Shown one piece after another: positions 29,744 to 42,492 of a stretch of 64,000 nt of DNA. The notes beneath the pieces were generated by a model. It made no database searches. It had not been told where the DNA came from and saw only the letters and a program-made list of their open reading frames with translations. The position numbers and the translations under genes are program-made. The DNA is from Setophaga petechia. Its lineage: Eukaryota; Chordata; Aves; Passeriformes; Parulidae. Location of the stretch: positions 930,001 to 994,000 of the forward strand of contig JANCRA010000032.1 in assembly GCA_024362935.1 (NCBI GenBank), written 5' to 3'. Each line of letters starts with the position of its first letter. Position 1 is the stretch's first letter.

Positions 29744-29876
29744 GGATTGGATTTTGCAGCCTTCACAGGGCATATGTTTTTGGGTATCTGCCTTGTTGTT
29801 CTGGTCTCCTTTCCTTTTCTCAGACTTCTTTACTGGAACAAAAAACTTTACAATAAGGAGCCAAGTGAAATTGTTG
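29744..29876 (+). CDS. OCA2: OCA2 exon 15 (residues ~502-546)
   Basis: The acceptor is TTTATTTTCAG ending at 29743 and the donor is GTAAGT from 29877. The 133-nt exon begins in phase 0 ([12 protein letters not shown]) and ends one base into Glu546. It encodes the helix [20 protein letters not shown], then [13 protein letters not shown], which enters the large hydrophilic loop between the two transporter repeats. The helix and the [14 protein letters not shown] junction agree closely with human OCA2 as I recall it. Reading past the donor gives about 39 extra codons before a stop, which would truncate the protein in the central loop. Confidence 0.97.
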
Positions 29877-32800
29877 GTAAGTGTGAAAAAAAGTTATATT
29901 GTTACACTAAATGGAAACTGAGTAGTGGCTACTACAGTGTCTTCAGATGGAAGTGCCCACCCTCCTCATTATCTGAACATAAATTTTTCAACTAATAATT
30001 CATATTTTATTTTTAGTTGTGGTATTTTCTGATTTTTAGAACTGGATGTTTTTCTGGTGCTAAGACTGAGGTTTTGACATGAGTTATTAAATATCTTACA
30101 AAATTTGCATGAATATTTTTCATCATTCATTACAGTCATAGGTATGAGTGTCAGGATGTTCTGTGTTGCAACATATCTGCTCAACGTGCTGAGTTCACAG
30201 GCAAGATTTAGAAATATCCCAGGTTTCTCTTACAAGAAACAGAGGGCACTGGTGTATTCCCTTGCTGATGGTTTTCTTCCATTGAATTTTTCAGCAATCT
30301 TTTACCGGTCTGTGGTCAGTGAAAGACATTTCATCAAAGCTACACTTTTCAAGTCCTCCCCAGCTTGCCTCTGTGGCTTTTCCTACCCTAAATTTCCCTG
30401 GTGCATAATTTCTACAATTCAGTAGAACTAAATTTTTGTCTTTTTATGTCACTCACCTCAATAGTCTCTAGAAGTCTTCTTAAAGCTGTTTCAATGACTG
30501 TCGACTGTGTCAGTCCCTCTTTGTCTTCATGCTTTTATGTTTTTCAATTCAGTCATTTTGAAGTTTTTATCATTGTTCTTGGGCTTCTCTAACAGTGCTG
30601 AAATTTAATACTAACCCCCAAAATGTTCACCATTTCTTTACAAGGTAAGAAATACTTCAGTAAGTATAATTTATTAGCAAGCTTTTTACAAAGAAAGTCA
30701 AGTAGAACTGTTTCTTCCCTTGGACTGATGCTTGTTTCACCTTTGGCGGCAGAAGACTTAAGATCCAGGTTTCCACTGACCATGCCACACATGTTTTAAT
30801 ATCCTGTATGATGTCTCTCAACCTGTGTGTGTGGCATCTGTTTATCATGGAGAGGACAACTTCCGATGCTGTTGATATATCTTGGCTTCATTTGTTATCT
30901 GTGGAGAAAGATAAGTGCTTTTCAAGAATAATGGAGCTGTCTATGCTAGAAGAGATATATTGCCGGCCTTAAAAGTTTACTTTTCTCTTATAAGGAGACT
31001 CCAAGGTGACTAACTGTGGCAGAGACTTTAATGATAGGTACCTCATTAAGGCAAAAGGAGTAGCACCTGTAGTGCCTTGTCCTGTTCCAGGGGAAATTCG
31101 CTTGAGGATTATGGTTTTATTAAAAGCCAGAAGTGACAGTCCTCTCCTCAGTAGATTATACTATGTGTCTTAAATCCCATCTGATGGAAAAGTCACAGAA
31201 GAAATTTCCCTGCTTGGGAAGGTCTTCTGAAGATTTTTGGTTTTGACTTCAATGTCTATTCAGCATGAGGTGCATTCAGTTTACCTCTCTGTATTGCTAA
31301 AGGCCAAAGTCCTTCCCAGAATTTAGATCAAAAATATTTTTGAGATTTTCTAGACATTATATGAACTATTTTCTAAGACATTTAAGGAGAATTTCTCTTT
31401 CTCCTATATATCTGTCTGGTATGAGGTAGGAATTTTCATTTTAAAACTGCTTAGGCTTTCTGCACCCTTAGAGGTCTTATCCAGACAGCAAGAGAAATAA
31501 AGAAATTAATTCAGACCCTAACATGCTTAGATTCTTTCCCAGTGACCCTACAAATTATGATTTTCAAAAAGCCATCAAGAAAATTAATTCTCCCAACTGT
31601 AAACAGTATTGATCCCAATATAATAGCATTATTTTATAAATTTATATTTAGGAACACGGAATTGCTACTTTTTTCCTTTTTGGCTATAAAATTTTAAAGC
31701 ATATGTTTTGGATTTTTAAGAAATAAAGTATATATGAAAATTTTTCAAATTAGTCTGAATAGTACTGTTTATTCACTGACATACTATTTTTTCCAGTGAA
31801 ACACTGTAGCAGTGAAACACCGGTGAACATATTTCCTTCAATTAATTTCTTGGTAATCCTTGTTGCTTGCACCTTAGTCTGGTCAGATTTAGCAGTCTCC
31901 TAATCAGTATACCATGTGTTCTTGTAATCAGCTGCTTGCCCTTGGCTGCAAACCTAATCAGGAGCTGTTCAATTAGAGCAAATGCTGAAGAGCCACTCTT
32001 TCCATTGAAAATTTCTGTGAGAGGGGAAGAGAAAGAAAGAAACCAGTACAGCTCCATTAGGAGATAGTTGTCATGGTTTGGATTTGCAGAATAGCCTCCA
32101 AGGTGCTTCCGGGGGTCCTTTCATCTCCAGTTGAAATGGTTCTGTGATAACTTCAAATGGCTTGTTTGAAGCAGCTGTTTTAATCAACTAAATACCAGTC
32201 TTTCCTCACCTTGCCCTCAATTAGCAATTAAACAAGTTATGTGAGATTTATTTGGTATATTATTCTCCCCAGACTTTTTTATTCCTGTGCACCATGTGCT
32301 TTAAGCTTTTTTTTTCTACTGCTTTAGGATACACAGACTATTAAAATGGATTAGTATGAATTTTAAAAACGGACAATGCTCTTATTATGAAGATACATTT
32401 TTAGCTTAATTTGAACACTATGTGTTACCAGTGTTTTTAATCTGTTGGCTTGCAGACTGATTTGCACCACCTCTGCTGCAGTAAAAATACCTATTCTTTC
32501 CCCAGGAGCCACTGTCTACCTGCAGTGGCTTTAAGCGGGGTAGCTAATAAAAGAAAAAAAAGACTCTGAAGAACTCATCCATGAGAGAGAAAATTGAACG
32601 TTCTTTAAGAATGAAGGGATCTTTGAGGACTTTGTTGAGAATGCCTTTTAGCTGATAAACCTGCTCCCTTGTTCTGTGTGATGCAGTAAAAGATGCTAGG
32701 GCTAGAAGAGTAAGCTGAGAAGGTTTGAAAAGTTTGTATGTATCTACACTTTCACAAAAGAATGTGTAAGGGAAATAATATCTGAGTGTACGAGGAATTA

Positions 32801-35800
32801 AATTTACCATTTCTACTGCCACTCTGAAAACATGAAACCGGAGGTTTTTCTTCCTTTAAGGGTTAAGAATATATTATTTGGTTCCTGGGAAGTGTAGCAA
32901 TACACTATTATGTCTCATCTGTCGAGCTATGGAGACATGGACCTCAGTGTTTGGCAAGGTTGCTATCCCCAGGAGAGTGGGTGGCACATGTTCTGGTGAC
33001 AAATATTATTATACTGGCCATTTTTGCCAGAGAGGAAGATCTTTCTCCTAGCACAACTTTGGCACCAGCTCCTCATTTCTACTTTGTTGTTTGCTGTTTT
33101 TTTCCAACTTTTTCACTGGCTGAAAGACATCCACCCTTTAAGTAGGAGTGGTAATAGCAGGAGAGGGGGAAGCATGTTATTCCTTCTGGTGTAACTCACT
33201 GTCTGCAGCAGCTGGGAAAATACTGATGGTAGTATGAGAGTCAGCATGTAAAGCTGACAACAGAAGGAATTAATTAATCATAGTCATATGTAAAGTGCTT
33301 AATGTGTGAAAAACACAGAGCTGTTTCCCACAACGGGAAATGCGGTAACCAGATGAGTGAGCAAATCTGTTTCTTTCTTCCACGTGAAGCTCTTCAGATG
33401 TTCTCAAAAAGAAGAAAAGGGAGGGGAGGAGGGAAAGAACCACTTTGATGATTTGCAAGAAAACTACAATACTTAGCGCCAGACACTTTGAAATGCAAAA
33501 AGCTGACATAAAATAATAGTTATATCGAGGGCCACAAGGACACTGCAGGGACACAGAGGGCACCCAGGATAAGGTGTAGTGAAACATCACTATGTGTGCT
33601 GCTCAGGGTCAAAGAACAGTCTTTAGTCCTATTTTTGCTAGTAACATATTTGTAACTTCAGGAGCCATTTCTTGCTAGAATCAGTGAAAGGTACATCAGT
33701 GATGGAGCTGAATTAAGTGAATTGGCAAATCTCTGTCCTGAGGTGCATCTGTGCCTATGTAAGTATTTTACTAACTGCCAGTAAATCATAGCTGGTATTT
33801 AATGAGATGTTGGAAGTAGTGGCCTGTCCTCACTTGGAAGCTGGTTCAAGTGAGGAAAGTAGCAAGCAGTTTATGAAGACCGTAATGTCCAAAGAAAAGA
33901 ATGTTTCAATATGTTTTTATTTCAAGAATTCAACTTTAAGCTCAGTCTGAATGGAAGTTTTGCAATATGCACTGCACTCTGCTGTCCTTGCCTAAGATAC
34001 TAATTTCATTGGATTTTATGGTGAATATTTTTCAATCTTGAGTACCAATGTGGACAGTGAAATGTGTGTTGGTTTTATTGTGTGGTCTCTTTTTCTCTCT
34101 TCTCTCCAATTCAGCTGTAGATATTAACACCAAATAGTGAATAGCTAACATTTTAACTCTGCTACTGTGAATGTTAGCATGCTGAGCTAAAAGGTGCAGC
34201 TTTCTTATGAATGCTCTTGGTATGATCATATCTTTCCAGTACATATTGTGTCTTTTATTTGAAAGAACAGTAAGACTATCAGTTTCAAACAAAATAGGTA
34301 GTCTCAATGTCCCTTCAGACACCGTATTTAGTCCTTTTTGGATAATATATCAGGATCTACCAGGGCCATGGCTTTATGTTTGAAAATGCAAATCAAAAGC
34401 TGTCTTTTATTATTTGCACCTTCAATAGCTCTCTTGATGATCAAGAATGAAAAGAAGTACAGCTATTTACTTGCCACAGATTGAAGATTTTTGTATTTTT
34501 AAATATTTTCAATAATTTTATGCTTTAATTCCTGTATATGTCCTTTGAACTGCTTTAGAGTTGGTAGAGTATTCCCCTTGGAAAAAGAAAAACATTGATC
34601 TGCCTCTTCTTGTCTTCAGATGATAAAAATAGTATTCTGACATTGAAAAACAAGGAGAATATGACAAGCTCATATTATTTGCCTAGTGCATTGATAATGT
34701 AGCCATCACAAGAAGGCAGCTGTAATATTACTTTACCTGTCTTTTGCAGAAAGAAGGTATAACATAGTGTCATTCTGAATCAATAGAGCAGCACCTCACA
34801 ATTTATTATACTCATTTTGCATGTAAGGAATGAGTACTGGAAAATCACTGATGGGGGGGAAAAACTTGGTGCTAGCTCCTGCTTCTTTTACAGCCTCTGT
34901 GACCCTCTGTTTTTGTATCCAGACCTCAGCTGTGAAAGGATTGCACAGGTAAACAGTGGTTGGCAAGGCAGAGCCTTTCCATTGGGGTGTTTGAGTGAAG
35001 CTATGACAAAGTTTTTCCACTTTCATGGCTCTGAAGGTCATAAGGTCTTCCTAATACACAGAGCTTGAAACAACTGTTTAGTTCTATGCAACGCATTATC
35101 TGTGTTTATTTGTTGCAGAAAGCTTTCACTGTGATGGTGTTTCAAATACAAGTGTAAGTTTGACAGACTTTTACTTTTAATTGCTCTGCTATTTTCATTT
35201 ATCAAAGTGTGTTCAATGTATTAGTTGCCATTTTTACTTCTAAACCACTGATAAAAGTTATGGTGAGTCTGAAGTAGACTGCATTGTATTGCTCTTCATC
35301 TTATCCTCCTAAAAGCATTAGAAGAGGCACTATCTTTTGAAATACTCCACAAGACTGTTGTCCTCTTGAGGCTTTATATTTTTATGGTCCTTTTTTCCTT
35401 ATCCTTGGGAATGCCATCTCTAAGTGGTGGCTTGTGGCAACTTTTCTCATATTGAAAGGACATCAGCAGTAGTTACATTTTGTGCTGAATGTTTTGGGAT
35501 TGGAATGTATCTGCTTACGTTTGAGGAAAGTACAGTGAATTTAAGAGAGCTTGTTTTTTCTAAGGGAGCCTTGTAGTTTAATGGAAGACATCAGCAAAAT
35601 TTGCTCTCATTTCCAAGTCTGGCAGTCTGAATGAAAACTATTTGATAGTAAGCTGGAGTTATTTTTCTAGATTTCACACCTGAGAAAAATTTCCTGAAAC
35701 AAACTAGAGTAGAATTTTAGATAAATGCATGCTCAAAATACTTGACTTCTTTGTCCCATTCTCAGTGTAACAGAATAAAGAATTTTAAGCACATTAAGCA

Positions 35801-36606
35801 AGTACTAATGAGCATGCAGAGAACCTAAATATATTCAGATTCCTGCTTTTAAAAGATGGGGAATTGCTGTAGAGAAAACTGAGGGCAAACCCACAAGCAC
35901 TAAAATAAGGTTGTGCCTCTAAAGTCTGACTTGCCCAGAGTTGAGAACAGAGCCCATGTTACCTGAGAGAGAAATATCCAACATGTCATTCAGGAACTAG
36001 CCAACTGAAGGTTAATATATATCATTATCAACCATCCTGAAATGTAATGAGAATTCTAACTCACTTTAATATCAGTGGATTACTCCATCTGAGTCCTATG
36101 TGACCATTACAGACATGCTAAATTGACTATTCTGTATAAAATCAGGGTTAGGCTTGTAATGTTGTAGATTCTTTTGTGGGCCTGCTGCAGCCTGCTCCAG
36201 CTTGCTTGGAAGATGACTTCTGGTGAGTAATTTAGGTGTTTGAAATTACGAGCTTTGTGATTTTCTTCCCAGGCTCCAGCTGCTCTGCTGCAGGATGAGG
36301 ATACCCTGTAACTCCTATGTGATGGATGCAATCCCATGTTGTGTAGCTGAGCTGGCATTAGGTGCCTTTATGACCAAATGGGGCCTCAGATGTCACACTG
36401 AGTTAAAAAGCTTATATAAATTCTCTGTACTGCTTTGTGCAGCATTGTGCACATTTCTTGTGTTCCTTTGCCTGTATTTAGCTGAATAAGGCAAAACATG
36501 TTTTGATGTAGTTTTGAAGACCCTGCAGTATTTATACCTATGCTTACCTTATCCACTATTGACCAACTGCACTATTCAAAGGAATAAAAACAAGAATATA
36601 CCAGAG

Positions 36607-36643
36607 TGGGGTTTTTGTTTGTTTTGTTTGTTGGTTTTTCTAG
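36607..36643. repeat. (GTTT)n-like low-complexity patch
   Basis: This short T-rich run has G at irregular 4-5 base spacing. I see nothing more in it. Confidence 0.7.
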
Positions 36644-39256
36644 ATTTAGATCCTCATGCTTGTGTCCTGTTGGGGTGTGCTGCCTCTAGGAGAGATACAT
36701 AAGTGTTTGAACTGGAATATCCCTCAAGGTGATTTTTTTCTATTCATCGGTTTAGAATTTTGGATTTAGTTTCTGCACTTACAAAATGGAGATGACACCA
36801 TCTAATAATGCTTGGAAGACTGGTTAAATAATAAAAAGTTATAGGTATTGCTATCACTAGTTAAGCTAGAATTCACGATACATAATTTGCTTTACAGTTA
36901 ACATTTAACCAGAAATATTCTCATTCTGAGAATTTGGCTATGAAAAATAATTGCTTCACTGAAAATAGGTAAGCTAGAGTAACATGTGGAGAAAAAATAT
37001 GAAACAAATATTCAGATGAACGTACTTCAAATGTTGTTAGATACAGCTCAGCAGTGCAAAGTTGTGTTTCTTGCTAAAAGATAGTTTATGTAGTTAGTGC
37101 ATGTGCAAGTTGAAAATTGTAATTTAATGATAATTCTTATCATCTTATCAAGGTTGGTCATGCTCTTCTGAATATCTTCAATTAACCAACCTGGCCTTTT
37201 CAGATTCTGAGAGTGGGAATTAATTACACTCAGGTTTTGAGGATGTCTTCTTTGTTATTGGCAGCTGGATGGGAGGAAATGTGTGATTACTCAAGTGAAA
37301 ATCAATCTGACTATTAATTGTCAGATTGCAGAAATAATATGCAGTTTTCAAAAAATATGCAGTTTTCTTTCATTTTCTAAAATGAAGAAATTTTATCTAA
37401 ACTGTCACAGTCCGGGTCAACAGTCAAAATTTTGTTAAACTCAGTGGGTCCAGGATGTAATGTTTGTGGTTTCCAGGGCAAAATATGATCAACAGCAGAC
37501 TCAGAACAGATTAGCAGTGTAGAGTTTACATGTTTGAGGAGCCTTTATTTGATCCTATAACTAAGCAAAAAATTAATATTTTCTTGTTAGAAATGGATTT
37601 TTTCTATTTCCTCATTGGAAATAATAATGCTAGGTGTATTGCTGTTGTGCCTCATGGGCTTTATGAATGTATGGCGTTCACAAAGGTTTTAGTTATCATA
37701 ATGAGCTGAATTCTCTGACTGAGCTGAGCTGCAGCCCTCCTTTCTTTTTGTGCTCCAGATCACTGAATACTAAACAGCTTTGCTTCTATCACTTGGGCTA
37801 CTGGTGCTATGGTTGCAGTCAAATGTTAATTTAGCTGCTTTAATGAGAAACTGCCGTGCTACAGACTCACCATGTCAGTTACTGGCAATAGACCTGATAG
37901 TGGAAGGTTAATTGGCTAGAAGGCTGATCTACCATAAAGCTAACCCCACAAAACCCCTGCACATTGGGCTGGACAAGTGAGTAGAGAGAGCTCACTCTGG
38001 TGTAATATAACCATTAAATCTCATCTGGATGGGGCACAGGAACTTACGGACATGGAGAAACAGAGCATAGGACTATCCTGTGATTCTGTTCAGTGACAGC
38101 CAAAGGCTGCCCTTGTGCTGTCTTGGCCGTAATTTCAAAGATTGATTGATAAGACTGTGGTTGCATTAAGTCCCTGTCCATGTGTAAAACAGTATGTCAT
38201 AATATATCACATGGTCCCAGTCTCTGGGGGTTTCTGCCTAAATGGTTTTGCAGTTATGAAATAGGAAAAGTAGAGCAAGGCCCGAAGGACTTTGGCCATG
38301 TTAATTGTTGTTGCTGCCTTCAAGGTTCTGCATTATTTTTCCTTCAAAAAAAGCACTACTTCTAATAAATACGTATTACCCAATGCCGCGATGGGCTATA
38401 AGAGTGTTCATGAAAGAGAAGTAGGAGAAACGTTCTGTGGGATGACCTAGAAAACCTCTGCACAAGTCATTACTGCAACAGGAGTTGTGGTATAGAAGTT
38501 ATATCAACAGTTTTGATTTTCCAAGTACAGTTTGCTCTGAAGTTAACTCCACAGCAGGTCAGATGTTCGCATCCTTGGGAGGTTTGGAAAACCAATGACT
38601 GAAAAATCAAGCATGCACTTGCTTTACATAAAGGCACGATCAAAGCCATGTGAAGACACGCATATATTTTTTAACATAGATCACAAAGCACCAGTCCAAC
38701 TTTGCTCATCCTGGAGATTAGCCCCGGGGCATTTCAGATGTGGAACAGGAATCTGCAACACAAGTCATGCTGCTTTCCGCTCTGTGGATTTGTTTGTGGC
38801 ACAGATACAGGGAGGATAGCTGCCTCTTTCTGAAGGAGAGAAGATAGAGATACTCTGTATGAAAATAACTGTGGGGTACTTGCATCTCATTTAGATGGTG
38901 CATGATTCAACTTCCCTCTATCAGCTAAACCCTTGGTGAAATTTCACTTGGAAAAGATGGGGAGAAATGCAGGATGAACAGATGTCGTCAGAAGAGTTTT
39001 TGCAGAAAAGACAAACTGTAGGGAAGTAGAACAGCGAACTGGTTGCTCATGCTTCATGAGCCTTTGCCAGAGAAAAAGACAAAACAAACTCCCTTGGACT
39101 GATGACAGTTTCAAAGCTGCAGTCATAGTCACTCAAAAATCCCATAAGAATGAAGTACAGAAAGGCCTTTTTTTTCCCCTCTGTGAGTGGAAAATTACTG
39201 CTGTTATATCTCTGTGTGTGTCACAAATGTTGATGCAAAAATAAATGATGGCAAGA

Positions 39257-39265
39257 AGTCATGTG
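39257..39265 (+). promoter_or_regulatory. M-box-like E-box (candidate MITF site)
   Basis: AGTCATGTG matches nine of eleven positions of the M-box (AGTCATGTGCT) bound by MITF in melanocyte promoters; the last two bases differ. It lies deep in intron 15 of a pigment gene. A 9-base match is expected by chance about once in every 130 kb of double-stranded sequence, so this is suggestive only. Confidence 0.2.
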
Positions 39266-40854
39266 GATCCTTTGATAAGCAAGACCTTTCTGTATTGTAA
39301 TATAATTTTGTTCCAGACTATGCTTCTGGCAAGAACCACCAAATATATTACAAAGGAAATTGATCTGGCATATTTTTGGAATCTGTGGTTGAGGTATAGA
39401 CTGTCTTTTGCCAGTGTGAATTTGTATTTGTGGTGTTACACTGTAAAATTTGGGCGAGCATAACCACCTTGACAGATGAGTGCAGATCTATAGACATAAA
39501 CCATACAAGATGTATGTCAATTGCTGTTCAAATCCCTTTCTTCAGTGTCAACCAGTCAGACTCTGGACACACTTTTGTTGTTAAATGTTTGAGTTTTGTT
39601 GAGTCTAATTCCTTCTCATGGTCAGTCTTTATAAGATTCACTCTGCATTATCATTATGAATAGTTGTAAAGAAAACTGTGGAATTGAACATGTTTGATAG
39701 CAGATATCATCACCTTTTAGAGGGTTTTGGCATAAAATGTTAACATCATGGCCTACATCGAAACATGTTTAAATTTTTCTTATGTAACTAAATATTTTTG
39801 TTATAAATAACTCTTGTAGCTTGTTTACATGAAGTAAAGAGTCCATTTTCAGAACAAGAGCAACTTGCTGATTGAACAGGAATCTTAAAATATAAAACCT
39901 TGGATTCTTGACATATTGCCTTCAAGGACATGAAATTTGAGTGAAACAGAAAAGAAGGATGAGGAAACATCCCATTGCTTCAACAGGAAACATTTACACA
40001 GATAGTTTCTGAATGAATATTCTGATTTTATTTCATTAGTGGTTTCCTGTAAAATTCAAAGGGTTTTTTGGCATGCCCAGTTTAACATTCCTCTTGAACA
40101 GGAACACTTTTTTTGGTCATTCTCAAAGGCCTCAATAGTACAGGGAAAAAAATAATCAAAAAGGACTGAAATTTCTGAGAAGATTCTAGAGTCTGATTTT
40201 AAAGTGTTAATCAGTCTGTCTGAATTTACATAGCATCAGATATCATCCAGGTCAGCAGGAAACTGATGGTTGCTGTGTTCACACATATTTTCGGTGCCTA
40301 AGAATTAAATCCTCTTAGGAAACCTTTAAAATACTATTGAATGTTATTCCATATAACAGTGGCAAATTTCACTTTTGCCTTACATAGATAAAATTGCTTG
40401 TATGAACACAGAGTGAATGGAAACATGTTGTCTATTTTGAATGCTGTGAAGGAGCATTTGCTGTAATTCCTGACTACACAGGGAACTGGTATCTCTTAGC
40501 AGTATAATAATGTATACTGACTGCTTGTTTTCTGTTGAAAAATGAATGGGCTACAATTTTAGCCCTTAAGCGTGTTGAAAATATTTGCAAGCATTTGAAG
40601 ACAGTACTTCTTTTTCTTTGAAAAAAAGACTTTGTGGTTCATTTATTTAAAATTTTGAAAAATTTATATTAATTTTTCATTCAGTTCAGCTCTGCAAAAT
40701 GATTGATAAAAGCATCTTCCTGAGTGGAAATGTGTTGGGAAACCATCCCAATAAGTTTAACAGCTTTGAGTCCAGAGCACATTACACATATTTCACCCAT
40801 CTCTGGTTTTGTACGTGTTGGACTTCACATTGATGCAATTTTCCTTTTTTTCAG

Positions 40855-41002
40855 AGCTGAAACATGAGATCTATGTTTGGAGGCTGACAGCTCAGCGCAT
40901 CAACCCAGCCAGCAGAGAGGAGACTGCTGTGAAATGTCTCTTGATGCAGAAGGTGCTGACTCTGGAGATGCTCCTGAGGAAGAAGCTGAGGACGTTTCAC
41001 AG
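40855..41002 (+). CDS. OCA2: OCA2 exon 16 (residues ~546-595)
   Basis: The acceptor is CCTTTTTTTCAG ending at 40854 and the donor is GTAAGC from 41003. The 148-nt exon completes Glu546 with AG, holds 48 codons and ends two bases into Arg595. It starts [19 protein letters not shown], continues [20 protein letters not shown] and ends LRKKLRTFH. It has no transmembrane segment: this is the charged, probably helical, cytosolic loop between the two transporter repeats. The first half is close to human, while [23 protein letters not shown] differs at many positions from the human loop as I recall, so it is the most variable part of the protein in this window. Confidence 0.97.
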
Positions 41003-42434
41003 GTAAGCAAGGATCAGCTTGTCCAACCTCCCCTTTCAGGGACCTTCACAGGACCTGCATCCTAGCTCTGTCTTGATGAGATGGATGTTGGGGCAGATAT
41101 GGGCAGCTACTCTCAGCCTCAGTAAAACAAACTATTTTAGGACAAAACTGATGTGTAAGGCCTGGAAAATATATTTGTCAATATGGCCCAAAATTAAAGG
41201 CCTAGAAATTTCAGGCAGCTTTCGGTTTAAAAAGATCACAAATATGTAACTACAGTTTTCCTTACAGTTGTGACTTCAGCACAGTAAGATGCTGGAGTTT
41301 CTTTTTTTTTAACTGAAAATTTCAAATTCTCTGCAGTGAATGGTTGAGTTTGAAAAATATTTCACCAGTGAATTGCTGTGGTTTACAATTATTTCATCAT
41401 CAACATTTCATTGTGAACCTGAGTCCAGACATATTTTTATGTATAGAAAAGGTTTACATAAACTATGACAAAAAGAATAATGACCTTGTTTTGTTTAGAT
41501 TCTAGTAAAAATAGATGTTATGCCATGGAATTTGATGATTGAAAATAGCAATGATAAATATTTTGGATGTTAATTGCCTTAAGTGAAATTGGAATATTTA
41601 ATTTTAATTAATAACTTTGTTAAAGAATTTGAGCAAGAAAATGTAAATATGATTTGTTGAAATATTCCTATAATAAGATTTTTTACTTAATTTTTGCTGA
41701 TACTGTGTATTTTGAATTGAGTGAGAGTATTAATACTTCAAGACAAATAAGGCTGTTAAAATCGCCTCTTTTACAAAAGTTTTTAAGATTCTCAGAGTTT
41801 ATGATATTGTAAAGAGGACCCTACTGACTTACAAATAAAAATTGTATATTTAATCTTAAAAATCAAGATTCCTCCAGCACAGCACATTTACAGCAATGTG
41901 AAAATTCATTAGCATTAACAGCAGAGCTCCTGAAGTGCAAAGCCCAAGGCTTTTTGCCGGAGGCCTGACTGCGCCGATAACACAGTGAAGTTACTCAGAT
42001 CTTAAAAACTTCATTATAAAATGCTAATGTGAAACATGTGTGTTCTGACTTGCTGATGTTAGCACACGACCCTTGTTTTATCACAGTGGGACACACACAT
42101 CAGCTCCTGAAACTGTTAAGGGAACTACACATTGCAGATAGCCAGATCCTATACTGAGCTCCATACCCTGAAGTCCAGCTCCTTCTCAGCCTGCAGCTTT
42201 TTTAATAAAGAGAAGGGTTTGTGTATTAGTGGAGCTTGTTACAAAAGTGGAGTCTTAAGTGAATGCTCATGGGAATTTTGCTGCTGGATGTGAGAAGGCC
42301 ATGACTCCTTTGTGGTATTGGTTACTCTGCACAGGGAAAGAGGTGATCTATATGTGATGAGAGGGATTTATTCCAATGCTCTTGGCTGAGCTCTGAGTTC
42401 ACTCTGGAAAAAAGTAGGTGTCATTTTCTTTCAG
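41003..42434 (+). other. OCA2: OCA2 intron 16
   Basis: This 1432-bp intron is AT-rich with no identified repeat. A CpG-retaining segment at about 41930-41990 contains a small AAAGCC/GGCTTT hairpin followed by T5. No exon or RNA gene is seen. Confidence 0.95.
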
Positions 42435-42492
42435 ACAAATTTCACAAGAAGATAAAAACTGGGAAACAAATATCCAGGAACTTCAGAAAAAT
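42435..42492 (+). CDS. OCA2: OCA2 exon 17 (residues ~595-614)
   Basis: The acceptor is TTCTTTCAG ending at 42434 and the donor is GTAAGT from 42493. The 58-nt exon adds A to complete Arg595 and then 19 codons, QISQEDKNWETNIQELQKN. It finishes the central cytosolic loop. The last codon is AAT, so the base before the donor is T rather than the usual G; the otherwise perfect GTAAGT should compensate. At this point I recall human KK, so the substitution may have arisen together with the splice-site change. Because its length is not a multiple of three, skipping would shift the frame. Confidence 0.96.

Larger units (their letters stand above)
29877..40854 (+). other. OCA2: OCA2 intron 15
   Basis: This 10978-bp intron is mostly unique AT-rich sequence. 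Noted items are a T/G-rich patch (36607-36643), a CACGTG E-box (33381-33386) and an M-box-like site (39257-39265). No convincing repeat element or extra exon is visible, and short frames throughout show no domains. Confidence 0.93.

Noticed and set aside
41938..41956. Terminator-like hairpin AAAGCC/GGCTTT followed by T5
   Set aside because: Intrinsic terminators of this type are bacterial; in a bird intron it is a coincidence, and no Pol III gene precedes it.
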